28,700 nucleotides of DNA, taken from assembly GCA_031290325.1 (NCBI GenBank), contig JAITNU010000087.1:1-28700 (forward strand), given 5' to 3'. Both the position numbers and the translations under genes were made by a program. This stretch comes from Treponema sp. Lineage in GTDB: Bacteria > Spirochaetota > Spirochaetia > Treponematales > Breznakiellaceae. Each line of letters starts with the position of its first letter. Within the stretch, counting starts at the first letter, position 1. The notes under the pieces are model-generated. The model did not search any database. It was given only the letters and a program-made list of their open reading frames with translations, and was not told where the DNA came from. Positions 9,001-15,630 of the stretch are shown here, piece after piece.

Positions 9001-9267
9001 AAAGGTACATTCCAGGACTTCAGGGGAATGTAGGGCAGTAATGAGCCGTTCCGCGTCCTGTATGGCCAGGGTGACCAGCCCAGGGAAGCTATCCTGATAA
9101 CCTTTGGTAATAGAGCGTTTGAGCACCGGATACTCCGCGATTTCCCGATACGTGGCGAGTTTTCCATCCCTGGTAATCAGGGCGGTAAAGGCCGTACCGG
9201 TAAAATCCAGGGCTACGGCAAAAGAACTTAAGCCTAGTCCGTCTAGGAGGGGACCTGTATGTGTCAT
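6073..9267 (-). CDS. TerB_N/TerB_C multidomain protein with degenerate SNF2-like N-terminal half
   Basis: A 1064-residue cytoplasmic protein. From about residue 650 it matches the TerB_N pattern (FFLYWRGAFRK, YIFIYALELI, then LLRLWRSYRDTYPQLDYY and a WLRDF block). From about residue 920 it matches TerB_C (IELEQDTLDQLRQESDEV, later LTMPELLFDTINEQFQD). These domains are known from tellurite/stress-associated proteins that are often linked to SNF2 helicases. Around residue 420 the stretch TYGISGGIIAHHNGWVAEVL resembles a SNF2 motif I region with the P-loop lysine lost, and CDLLILVKPEE near 505 sits where a DEAH box would be. An inactive helicase remnant is therefore plausible but unproven. ATG 9267 is chosen because a GTG at 9354 lacks a ribosome site. 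The gene is divergent from the kinase-like gene at 9425. Confidence 0.65.
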   Translation of the reverse strand: MTHTGPLLDGLGLSSFAVALDFTGTAFTALITRDGKLATYREIAEYPVLKRSITKGYQDSFPGLVTLAIQDAERLITALHSPEVLECTFSPEAARITFKAMKEPFLDYVYDAPSASFHRKLPPNMVHLAEGYFIQGDTILKIPEDNLDDALLDILGQERIQGEAILSLARLKTALIRSRPVLARFGDRLMELRAKVQKPRGELLITLKRELVPQTQWLPLAGLSNHRLYGNTIYEILPEAFIAALFAKGDTLLLTQENLSIFADTHAGIIRRFGDKKLVNLLTEDKRYISPEQLSLVLHGVSRIERGVGTAYAVPMLKYGKKCYSAQLVSNLLETTRGTAVQLDSKWVRKETLRAIGLGDLGCLIDGTPLKPIRMSAAEVLNQGGDDLLGLWSEFTFAEDPWVPEADANRIFRTHIEFLRTYGISGGIIAHHNGWVAEVLAAYLGYLSQQIKNGTVILLMREKFYKDHLKKKLHLAELSVFSPQFKGIGVCYYEKLAAVDKPARCDLLILVKPEELILNEQKGCYEHIAAIQTRLRLGIIFNATYLFQDIGDKRIKELFNIQGKLNHLVHYVFRDPNTPLALPRPYRFFCRDILKPPAPFAAPAGVFGGSRFVIRSQFERPNTGEFNRERQYFTQEGPEVPAVNYIISRDEDLRFSRLNQKQRDFFLYWRGAFRKHVILEVPRNYIFIYALELIMGDGEPLQHFQELLRLWRSYRDTYPQLDYYFPLWLRDFAVLYQILDQALPELIPYSHDGVSNLIMRNLSLHRRYIEEDTPILGADIMDILYFDPKSGSIEKGALDWGVPVHDLEHPIETVLHRVDQYLREHCGKRFFEFFYPVRAIPYLIKAFTPIEHLGNGEYIAEWIDFYVHPPLRAFLEELTAYIDFKLSQKEGVQKEKEPSLDPRWKYLADTELGFPAQPALNTIELEQDTLDQLRQESDEVRELLRMDEEDEHPLGQQTRNPAVGHAESAPSVGPPSIADFLSGLDEGSSATLKLLAERGSSGENLSAALERLAQHYLTMPELLFDTINEQFQDVFNDLLIDTMGEAPLVSAEYEEAVKGYFGIA

Positions 9268-9360
9268 ACTATAGCAAATGCTCCGATTGGTATGAAATAC
9301 CGGTAGTATATCCTGGGTGGGTATAAAAGAAAACCACTCAAAATGGAAAAACACGTAGTT

Positions 9361-9389
9361 TTGACAAGGCCCTCCCCAGGGCTTATGCT
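9361..9389 (+). promoter_or_regulatory. Strong promoter with palindromic spacer before the cytidylate-kinase-like gene
   Basis: TTGACA (9361-9366) and TATGCT (9384-9389) are separated by 17 bp. The spacer contains a perfect 5-bp inverted repeat, GCCCT (9369-9373) and AGGGC (9378-9382). Its position between the hexamers would suit a repressor, or it may be coincidental. Confidence 0.65.
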
Positions 9390-9424
9390 GTAAAAGAGCC
9401 TGTGTTTGCTCAAGGGGGTTCCTG

Positions 9425-10249
9425 ATGGCAATTATTACTATTTCTCGTGAATTGGCGGCTCTGGGGGATGAGACTGCCCATGAATTGGCAAAACTTCTGA
9501 CCTACCGTTTCGTGGACAAACAGGTACTGGAAGAACGGATTAAATCCTACGGGATTGTGGGCCGGAAACTGGAAAAGTATGATGAACGGAAGCCCTCATT
9601 CTGGGCCTCCCTGTCCCAGGATAGGGATGATTATCTCCATTATCTCAAAACCGCTGTTCTAACCGAAGCTGGCCAGGGGAGTTCTGTGTTTATCGGACGG
9701 GGAGCCAGCGTGATTTTCAGAAACATACCGGGGGTCTTGTCAATTTTCCTGGTCGCTCCCCAGGAAATTCGCGTTGAGCGGGTTAAGAGCTATTTCCATT
9801 GCGATGCGAGACGGGCGCGGCAAATTATTGAACAAAGTGATCGGAACCGGGCAGGATTCTACCATTATTTTTTTGATGTATCCTGGCAGCATCCGGGAAA
9901 CTACCATCTTACCGTGAATACCGGTCATCTGCACCCTGCGATATGCGCGGAAATCATCAGGGACCTGCAACACCGGCTCATCACTGAGGAAGCGGAAGCC
10001 CAGAACAGGGTCCGCCTGAAGGAGCTGATGCTTGGTCAACAGGTAAAACATCACATCATCTATGAAAAGGAAGTACCGATTCATTTTCTGGAAGCGACGG
10101 TCACCGAAGGGTACATCACCCTCTATGGGGTGGCCAGTTCCCAGGCATTGATTGAAGCCGCGGTTTCAGCCGCCCGGGAAGTGGTTTCCTCCGGTTCGGT
10201 GCAGTCGGAGATTCAGATGGTTCGGGAATACAGTGTGATGCCCTCATAA
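9425..10249 (+). CDS. Cytidylate-kinase-like protein with C-terminal BON domain
   Basis: A 274-residue protein. The N-terminal 190 residues follow the cytidylate kinase-like family 2 pattern: ITISRELA at the start, YRFVDKQVLEE, then VFIGRGASVIF and a region with LVAPQEIRVERV. The glycine-rich P-loop expected after ITISRE (GSGG in relatives) is replaced by LAALGDET, so nucleotide binding may be altered or lost. Residues of about 205-270 resemble a BON domain (ITLYGVASSQALIEAAVSAA), a fold usually linked to membrane or ligand binding. The ATG has a GGGGG stretch upstream and a strong promoter. Its 3' end overlaps the convergent DUF2156 gene by 37 bp. True cytidylate kinase (cmk) is a different family, so no symbol is given. 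Confidence 0.8.
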   Translation: MAIITISRELAALGDETAHELAKLLTYRFVDKQVLEERIKSYGIVGRKLEKYDERKPSFWASLSQDRDDYLHYLKTAVLTEAGQGSSVFIGRGASVIFRNIPGVLSIFLVAPQEIRVERVKSYFHCDARRARQIIEQSDRNRAGFYHYFFDVSWQHPGNYHLTVNTGHLHPAICAEIIRDLQHRLITEEAEAQNRVRLKELMLGQQVKHHIIYEKEVPIHFLEATVTEGYITLYGVASSQALIEAAVSAAREVVSSGSVQSEIQMVREYSVMPS

Positions 10250-11160
10250 CCCAGGCTCTGTTCCACGGCCCCGGAGGGCCTTACAAAAAGACCGGTATAT
10301 TTCCGCACAAACCCCGATGGCCGATAGGTCATTTTCGCCTGTCGCAGCCCCTCATCCCCCAGGTCCTGCTCCCGGTTGATGGAGATGATGCTTTCCGGTA
10401 GGGACGCTGCAAAGGCTTGGTTCATGTATTGATAGATGCCTTTGTATTCGTCGATGCCCTTTTCAAAATGAAGGGCAAACATGGTCCCCTGGGCAACCAG
10501 TTCCCCCAGACACCAGCCTGCAGGTCGCCGGTTCACGTAATAGACGACACCCTGCAAGCCCAGGGAACCGAACTGTTCCAGAGCTTCCCGGGCAGCGACA
10601 TAATCTCCCTCGCTGCCCTTGTCCTGCCGCCACCGGTCAAGGACCTTAATGGCCTGGGGAATGAGTTCTTCGGTTAAGGGCCGGTTTTCCAAGTCCCCTT
10701 CTGCCCGGATATTCATGAAGGCGTTGACCAGGTTCCGTTTCTTGTGATACTTCTTGCCCGGCAGCTCCGCCAGATCAGTGCGGAGATAGAGATAATCAAA
10801 ATTATCCCGATCCTCGGTAATTTCGATTCCCCATTGTTCAAGCACCTCCCGGTTAGGGGCCAGGATTGCATCGGGGATACCTTTCCAGTAATCGTGGGTG
10901 TGGAAAAGTCCGGTGAGCAGCTCTTGTCCAGGCATGCCCAGGGGGGTTATGAAGAATTTTTTGCCCTCCCGTTCCCCGGAAAGGATAAACAGGTTATCCG
11001 AACTGCGGGAAACCTTATAATGGTACCGCTCCCTGAATAAATAGAAGTTAGCAAAGGTGTATTCTGAAACTCCGTCAGGGGTATTAAAAAGCTGGGGCTG
11101 CATGAGGTCCTTAAACGCGAAAGTCATGGGGGTGAATTCAGGGTAACAAGGTATTTCCAT
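10213..11160 (-). CDS. DUF2156 protein (LPG_synthase_C, GNAT-like fold)
   Basis: A protein of about 315 residues matching DUF2156, the domain that forms the aminoacyl-lipid transferase part of lysyl-phosphatidylglycerol synthases but also occurs alone. Visible features are SEYTFANFYLFRERYHY near the N terminus, the KKYHKKRNLVNAF block, GVVYYVNRRPAGWCLGE, and a C-terminal KMTYRPSGFVRKYTGLFV. No transmembrane segments are seen, so it is a soluble stand-alone domain. The start is uncertain: ATG 11160 is used here; a TTG at 11196 would add 12 residues and would lie only five bases after the upstream stop. It follows the dolichol-kinase-like gene and is probably cotranscribed. Substrate unknown; an aminoacyl or acyl transfer reaction is possible. 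Confidence 0.8.
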   Translation of the reverse strand: MEIPCYPEFTPMTFAFKDLMQPQLFNTPDGVSEYTFANFYLFRERYHYKVSRSSDNLFILSGEREGKKFFITPLGMPGQELLTGLFHTHDYWKGIPDAILAPNREVLEQWGIEITEDRDNFDYLYLRTDLAELPGKKYHKKRNLVNAFMNIRAEGDLENRPLTEELIPQAIKVLDRWRQDKGSEGDYVAAREALEQFGSLGLQGVVYYVNRRPAGWCLGELVAQGTMFALHFEKGIDEYKGIYQYMNQAFAASLPESIISINREQDLGDEGLRQAKMTYRPSGFVRKYTGLFVRPSGAVEQSLGYEGITLYSRTI

Positions 11161-11201
11161 GAGATAATAATAACAAACCCCTTCCCCCTGGGGCAAGGAC
11201 T

Positions 11202-11849
11202 TCAGATGACCATTTTCACCGCAAGACCCACCATCACCGGTATGACCAGATTGTCATAGTCTTCCAGGGGAAGGGCTTCTATCACCATTGCCGTCAAGGC
11301 GGCAATGAGGGCTGTTTTGTAACTAAAGGATACCTGATAGGAGATTACCAATACCACCATAAAACAGGTGAGGGAACCTTCTATGCTTTTACCCTTCAAA
11401 AAAGCGGGACGGATACGACCGAAGAATTTTCCAATGAGGCTGGCAAAGCCGTCACCAAAGGCAAGGGCATATATGGCAATAGAAGCCGCTGGTGAAGGGT
11501 ATAAAAGCAGGGCAAGCAGGGCACCCAGGCCGAGGGTAACCGGACCAAGTACAAAGCGCCCCTTATCCCTGGACCGGGAAGCCATATTCGTCAGCGAAGA
11601 GATCAGGGGAACCGTTACCCCTGAGAGGCGTAAGGTCTCCATAGATGCATATACCAGGGTACCAATACTCAGGATTACCACCGTAAGGGGAAGGTTCACC
11701 GCAGCCATACTGGGGCTTAAGGCGATAAGGAAATGTATGGATTTTCTGATGATTTCCGTTTTCAGTTCCCGTAAGGCCGGAATTCCCCTCACCATACCAT
11801 AAAACCGGGGCATGGCCAATTCGTTTTTTTGCATATCCGTCTGATTCAT
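11202..11849 (-). CDS. Sec59/DGK1/dolichol-kinase-like CTP-dependent lipid kinase
   Basis: An integral membrane protein of about 215 residues with roughly six hydrophobic segments. It shows the blocks of the CTP-dependent lipid kinase family: RKSIHF near the N terminus, ETLRLSG, RDKGRFVLGPVTLG, ALAFGDGFASLIGKFFGR, KGKSIEGSL and EALPLEDYDNLVIPV. Members phosphorylate dolichol, diacylglycerol or phytol with CTP. In bacteria the lipid is usually unknown. The start is unsure: ATG 11849 lies almost exactly at the predicted transcript start and no good ribosome site precedes any candidate. It appears to form a pair with the DUF2156 gene, perhaps in lipid modification; that is inference. Confidence 0.85.
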   Translation of the reverse strand: MNQTDMQKNELAMPRFYGMVRGIPALRELKTEIIRKSIHFLIALSPSMAAVNLPLTVVILSIGTLVYASMETLRLSGVTVPLISSLTNMASRSRDKGRFVLGPVTLGLGALLALLLYPSPAASIAIYALAFGDGFASLIGKFFGRIRPAFLKGKSIEGSLTCFMVVLVISYQVSFSYKTALIAALTAMVIEALPLEDYDNLVIPVMVGLAVKMVI

Positions 11850-11854
11850 ACTAA

Positions 11855-11883
11855 TACATAGCACGTTCTATGCCAAGAGTCAA
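11855..11883 (-). promoter_or_regulatory. Promoter of the dolichol-kinase-like gene
   Basis: On the minus strand, TTGACT (11878-11883) and TATGTA (11855-11860) are separated by 17 bp. The predicted transcript start (about 11848) falls on the proposed start codon, which suggests a leaderless message. Confidence 0.5.
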
Positions 11884-11993
11884 TGTGCTATCCTGGACCC
11901 TTCATGAGCATCTGTTTGTTTATTGTATACAAAAATATACAGGATATATTCAGAAATTACTAATTATCATCGGGTATACTTTTAGTGTACCTC

Positions 11994-12707
11994 ATGGATA
12001 TGCATTCCGATATAGACAGTATGGCTCAATGCTTTTTGTTCGGCGCCCTCATGCTTGCCCTATCCTTTCCCCTGAATGCCCAGGAGGTGCTCCGGGGTGA
12101 GGTGCGGATTGAACTGGAACCGGTGTACAGTGATGGGGATGTGCCCTATCCCCACCCACCGAGCCTGCAATCGGTGCAGTGGATGGCCCTGGAAGAGGCG
12201 GCCCTGTTTTTTTCGGCTATGATCTATGGCTGGTCCTTTGAGTACGATATAGGCGAGCGGGCCCGGGGTATTGCCGAAGCCTTTGAGCTATCACCCCTGG
12301 GAACCATACTCTTCGGGGATCCGAGGCTCTTCGCCACAGATGCACAGGTCGCGGATATGCGCCTGTACCTCTGGGCAGATTATCACTTGAATGAACAGCA
12401 GCGCCGCCGCATGGGTATGTGGAAATCCGGTACAGTGCGGACCGCCCAGGCCCTTGGACACGGGCCCTTGGGAGGACCGGAGCACAAGGCGGACTGGATC
12501 ACCATTAAAAAGGCGATCCTGGAAGATGCGGCGCGGGCAGCGGTCAGGGCTATGCTCCGGGGGAGTGAACGAAACCGGCCAAAGACGGTCCAGGGCTATA
12601 TCTGTTTGGCCGGGTTTCCAACCTATTGGATGGAAGCGGGACACTGGACCACCTCAGCCCGGTTCAGGGTGGAAATTACGGAAATCCTTCCCTTTGCGGC
12701 GTATTAG
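11994..12707 (+). CDS. Exported protein of unknown function
   Basis: I do not recognise this 237-residue protein. Near the N terminus is a hydrophobic stretch (FLFGALMLALSF) ending in PLNA before Gln-Glu, consistent with a signal peptide and a periplasmic or outer-membrane-facing location. The mature part is rich in aromatic residues (IYGWSFEYD, FPTYWMEAGHW) and ends near a beta-like stretch (RFRVEITEILPF). The start is uncertain: ATG 11994 and ATG 12021 both precede the signal sequence and neither has a clear ribosome site; a TATACT -10 at 11975-11980 lies close by. It is convergent with the lipoprotein gene at 12715, only 7 bp away. Confidence 0.6.
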   Translation: MDMHSDIDSMAQCFLFGALMLALSFPLNAQEVLRGEVRIELEPVYSDGDVPYPHPPSLQSVQWMALEEAALFFSAMIYGWSFEYDIGERARGIAEAFELSPLGTILFGDPRLFATDAQVADMRLYLWADYHLNEQQRRRMGMWKSGTVRTAQALGHGPLGGPEHKADWITIKKAILEDAARAAVRAMLRGSERNRPKTVQGYICLAGFPTYWMEAGHWTTSARFRVEITEILPFAAY

Positions 12708-12714
12708 GCCGGTG

Positions 12715-13410
12715 CTAAAATGCATTGAACAAGTTAGCCCTGATCCGGTTTATGGCAGACGTCTGCTCCTTGGTCGGTGGCCGGGCAGGCGTCAGGTTGC
12801 TGAGGATCTGCTGAAGCTGGGATTGTAGTCTGCTTTTATCAACACTGACCAATATCAGAAAATCATAGGTTTCCCGATCAACCGTAACCCCATCTTCTTC
12901 TTTATAGTACTGTTTGAGCAGCCAGAAATCGGTTTCTTTAACCGCTCCATAGTATACGGCATCAAAGGCAGCCTTGATTGCAAGCTCAAAGAACCCGCCA
13001 TATTCATCATCCGGGTATAAGACCGCGGCACCGGTCAGGCGGGCCTGGAGCCGGGAAGCAACCAACCGGGCAAAATCATGGGTAACCCTGAATCCTGCGG
13101 TCCATTGATTCAGGGCATTAAAATTGGTTCCTGTATTCTTGGCAACGAAGACGTATCTATGCTGATATTCGCTCAAACGTTCTATTCCGGGGATCCCTTC
13201 ACCTTCATAACCGTGTACCCATTCGGGGATATCTTCTTCCAGGGCTTTTGTTTTGTAATCTATGGTCAGATATAATAAATTCCCTTTGATCGGCTGGGGG
13301 ACCACCTCGGGGAGAATGGGCGATTCGATTGGTCTGCTCACACAGGCGGTGAAGAGCAGCATACCGATAAGTACTACCCCTTCTTTATACATGATGGATA
13401 CCGGTTTCAT
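12715..13410 (-). CDS. Small putative lipoprotein
   Basis: A 231-residue protein with a lipoprotein signal: a hydrophobic stretch VVLIGMLLF, then TAC with Cys23 as the lipid-attachment residue. A second start (Met7) is also possible. The mature part shows no domain I recognise. It has a Tyr-rich central section and an alpha-helical, Gln-rich C-terminal quarter. Its ATG overlaps the stop codon of the larger lipoprotein gene upstream (ATGA at 13407-13410), so the two are translationally coupled and probably work together at the same membrane face. The arrangement suggests a cell-envelope role, but none can be assigned. Confidence 0.75.
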   Translation of the reverse strand: MKPVSIMYKEGVVLIGMLLFTACVSRPIESPILPEVVPQPIKGNLLYLTIDYKTKALEEDIPEWVHGYEGEGIPGIERLSEYQHRYVFVAKNTGTNFNALNQWTAGFRVTHDFARLVASRLQARLTGAAVLYPDDEYGGFFELAIKAAFDAVYYGAVKETDFWLLKQYYKEEDGVTVDRETYDFLILVSVDKSRLQSQLQQILSNLTPARPPTKEQTSAINRIRANLFNAF

Positions 13411-15536
13411 AAGACCGCGATGTTTTCAATAGTAATAGGCTCGAGCAGGAACGCTGTCTCATTACCGGTAGTTTCAATTTTTTCCTCATCACCAAGAGCT
13501 TCGAGAGGTGGTTCAATTTTTTCCTCTAAAGGGGCTTCAAATGGTTCCCTGGTAAAAGCAATGGCCAATTCATCAAATACTGCCACCGCTTTCTTGTTAT
13601 TACCGGTAGTTTCCTCCCCGAACTGGACGGTTCCCGCCCCGCTCAGGGGCTTGGAAAGGATGAAGGTCTTTGCCCTCGTCTCCTTCCCAGTCTCTTCAAC
13701 ATATATATTAGCGGTAAAACTATTTTCATGGATGCTGAAATTGACCAGCAGGGTAATAAAATTCTGGGTTTTAAGTATTTCTGAACTGATGGAATCTTCG
13801 TACACTTCACCTTCTGCGGTTAAGGTTATGGTCAGTTTCCCCTTGGTGATGGATACTTTCATATCCACCCCAGCAGTGGCAAGGTCAGCAGGATTAAAGT
13901 GGGCATTGAAGATCATTTTTACAATAGTTCCCTCTGCAAGGGGTTTGCAATGCAGGTTCAATTGTCCTGAACTTTGTTCTGTTTTATCCAGGATAAAAGG
14001 AACACCGGGAAGCACATACACATCATCAGGTCCGATGGAAAGCCCGTATATACCCGCATAGGGCAGCCACTGAGGGGGCTTATTATTTTTAGAACGCAGT
14101 GTACTTCCTGTATTGCCGGGGTTTTTTGCATCCTGGAGCGTACCCTGGAACTGATACCACTGGATATACTCATCCGCCTTTTTAGAAAAATATCCGATAG
14201 GTGCACTCTTTGCCGATACCGGGAGGGATAGTTCCTTGGTCGTGCCTTTAAAACCCTGGCCTGGCTGAAAGGGGAATAACTCCGCTTTTATGGCATGGAA
14301 GCCGGTATGTTCAGGAACTTTCCAGATAAAACGGTTGACCCCTTCAGACAGCTTCCCTTCACCGATACGTTTCCGCCCACTATACCAGATCAGATAGGGA
14401 TCAAGCCGCTTATCTGAAAGCACTTCGGCTTCGAGCAGGACATTACTGCCCGGAGGTATCAGGTGAGAAGTAGCGGAAACCCCAGGAAGATACCTTTGAA
14501 TATCATCAAAGACGAATTGAGCATTCCCCAGAAAGTAGAGGGGCTTTTCAATCTTATACAGGACCCCCTGGTCTCCCTGAATCTGAAAAACCATGGAGTA
14601 TTGACCAATTTCAAGACTACTTGACAGGGTGAAAGAAGGAAGCTCCTTATCCAGATGGGCAACATATAGTACCCGATCTTCATTAAGTTTTTCCACTGGT
14701 TTTTCTGGAATTGGTTTCTCTTCCGTTACTACCGTTGGTTCTTTCACAGTAGTTTCGGTGCTTTGCTCTGGTTCGGTGATTGATGGTTCACCACTTGCTT
14801 CTTCTGTTTCACCGCTTACTATTTCACCGGGATTTTCTTCGATTATTTCTTCAGGTGTTTCATCAATTACCGGTTCGCTTTCTGCTTCATATACTGGTTC
14901 TTGGTAAACTGGTTCTTCATAGATTGGTTCTTGGTAAACTGGTTCTTCGTAGATTGGTTCTTGATAAACCGGTTCTTCATAGATTGGTTCTTGATAAACC
15001 GGTTCTTCATAGATTGGTTCTTGGTAAACTGGTTCTTCGTAGATTGGTTCTTGGTAAACTGGTTCTTGATAAACCGGTTCTTCGTAGATTGGTTCTTGAT
15101 AAACCGGTTCTTGATCGTTTACCGTTTCAGCGTCCAGCACCTCCTCGACAGTTTGTTCCGGTTGCGGTTCTACTGGTGGAGCGACTTCCGGCTCCGGTAC
15201 ATCGGTACTATTCGTTTCAGGCTTTACTGTCTTCACCGTATCAAGGATATAGCGTATTTTTCCTCCAGCCAATACTCCTCCAGGGGTTTGCAAAAAAACC
15301 GTTAGCCCCCGTACATCAGGATCATCGGCAATGGAATCAGAAGTAGCAAAATAAGGACGAATAGCATCATTTCCTTTAATGATGGAGTATTCATCCAGAG
15401 AATATTCGTTGTTAATATATGCACTTACATGATAGCTGCCGACAGTTGGAAAAACCATATCCATTTGTCCGCAACTGACCAGGATATAGAAACAACATAG
15501 CCCCCATAATGCCGCGCTCAACTTTTGTAAAAACAT
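13407..15536 (-). CDS. Large repeat-containing lipoprotein with lectin-like C-terminal domain
   Basis: A 709-residue protein. The lipobox LVSC places the lipid-attached Cys at residue 22. After about 85 residues of globular sequence comes a Pro/Glu-rich linker that contains 15 pentapeptides of the form EPVYQ or EPIYE (DNA 14886-15110), flanked by more Pro/Glu/Thr-rich sequence. The following part (about residues 285-440) looks like beta-sandwich modules. The C-terminal part of about 240 residues (from DEYIQWYQFQGTL to AVFDELAIAF) resembles a LamG/concanavalin-like fold. The linker would form a long acidic stalk holding the lectin-like part away from the membrane. It is a good candidate for a surface or periplasmic adhesin or envelope spacer. 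It forms an operon with the lipoprotein gene at 12715. Confidence 0.8.
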   Translation of the reverse strand: MFLQKLSAALWGLCCFYILVSCGQMDMVFPTVGSYHVSAYINNEYSLDEYSIIKGNDAIRPYFATSDSIADDPDVRGLTVFLQTPGGVLAGGKIRYILDTVKTVKPETNSTDVPEPEVAPPVEPQPEQTVEEVLDAETVNDQEPVYQEPIYEEPVYQEPVYQEPIYEEPVYQEPIYEEPVYQEPIYEEPVYQEPIYEEPVYQEPIYEEPVYQEPVYEAESEPVIDETPEEIIEENPGEIVSGETEEASGEPSITEPEQSTETTVKEPTVVTEEKPIPEKPVEKLNEDRVLYVAHLDKELPSFTLSSSLEIGQYSMVFQIQGDQGVLYKIEKPLYFLGNAQFVFDDIQRYLPGVSATSHLIPPGSNVLLEAEVLSDKRLDPYLIWYSGRKRIGEGKLSEGVNRFIWKVPEHTGFHAIKAELFPFQPGQGFKGTTKELSLPVSAKSAPIGYFSKKADEYIQWYQFQGTLQDAKNPGNTGSTLRSKNNKPPQWLPYAGIYGLSIGPDDVYVLPGVPFILDKTEQSSGQLNLHCKPLAEGTIVKMIFNAHFNPADLATAGVDMKVSITKGKLTITLTAEGEVYEDSISSEILKTQNFITLLVNFSIHENSFTANIYVEETGKETRAKTFILSKPLSGAGTVQFGEETTGNNKKAVAVFDELAIAFTREPFEAPLEEKIEPPLEALGDEEKIETTGNETAFLLEPITIENIAVL
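14886..15110 (-). repeat. Fifteen tandem 15-bp repeats (30-bp higher-order unit)
   Basis: The 225-bp array encodes EPVYQ and EPIYE pentapeptides, mostly alternating as a 10-residue unit. Individual copies differ only at synonymous or V/I positions (for example TTGGTAAACT versus TTGATAAACC in the plus-strand reading). This suggests ongoing expansion and contraction by slippage or unequal recombination while the frame is kept. Confidence 0.95.
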
Positions 15537-15608
15537 ACCTATAGATATATTATATCATACTATTTATATTATACCATTATTAGAGGTACAATTTTTATGT
15601 TTTTTAAC

Positions 15609-15614
15609 TATAAT
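15609..15614 (+). promoter_or_regulatory. Perfect -10 element before alr
   Basis: TATAAT at 15609-15614 lies 16 bp before the alr start codon. The -35 region is weak (GGTACA at 15585-15590, 18-bp spacer). The message would begin at about the AGGAAA ribosome site, giving a leader of about ten bases. The 94-bp gap from 15537 is very A/T-rich and has two further TATAAT copies on the minus strand, suited to the divergent lipoprotein gene. Confidence 0.5.
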
Positions 15615-15630
15615 GTAAGCAGGAAATTAT

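Noticed and set aside
9268..9354. GTG start at 9354 for the TerB-like protein
   Set aside because: No ribosome site precedes it, and the additional 29 residues show no conservation-like pattern; ATG 9267 lies just before the first ordered segment.
9425..10249. Annotation as true cytidylate kinase (cmk)
   Set aside because: It lacks the GPAGSGK-type P-loop and the normal layout of Cmk, and belongs to the kinase-like family 2 pattern with a BON domain.
14886..15110. CRISPR array from regularly spaced repeats
   Set aside because: The units are contiguous 15-bp coding repeats without unique spacers and lie inside an open lipoprotein gene.
14901..15305. Plus-strand frame rich in Phe/Trp opposite the repeat lipoprotein
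   Set aside because: It is the antisense reading of the EPVYQ repeats, which produces repetitive hydrophobic sequence by necessity.
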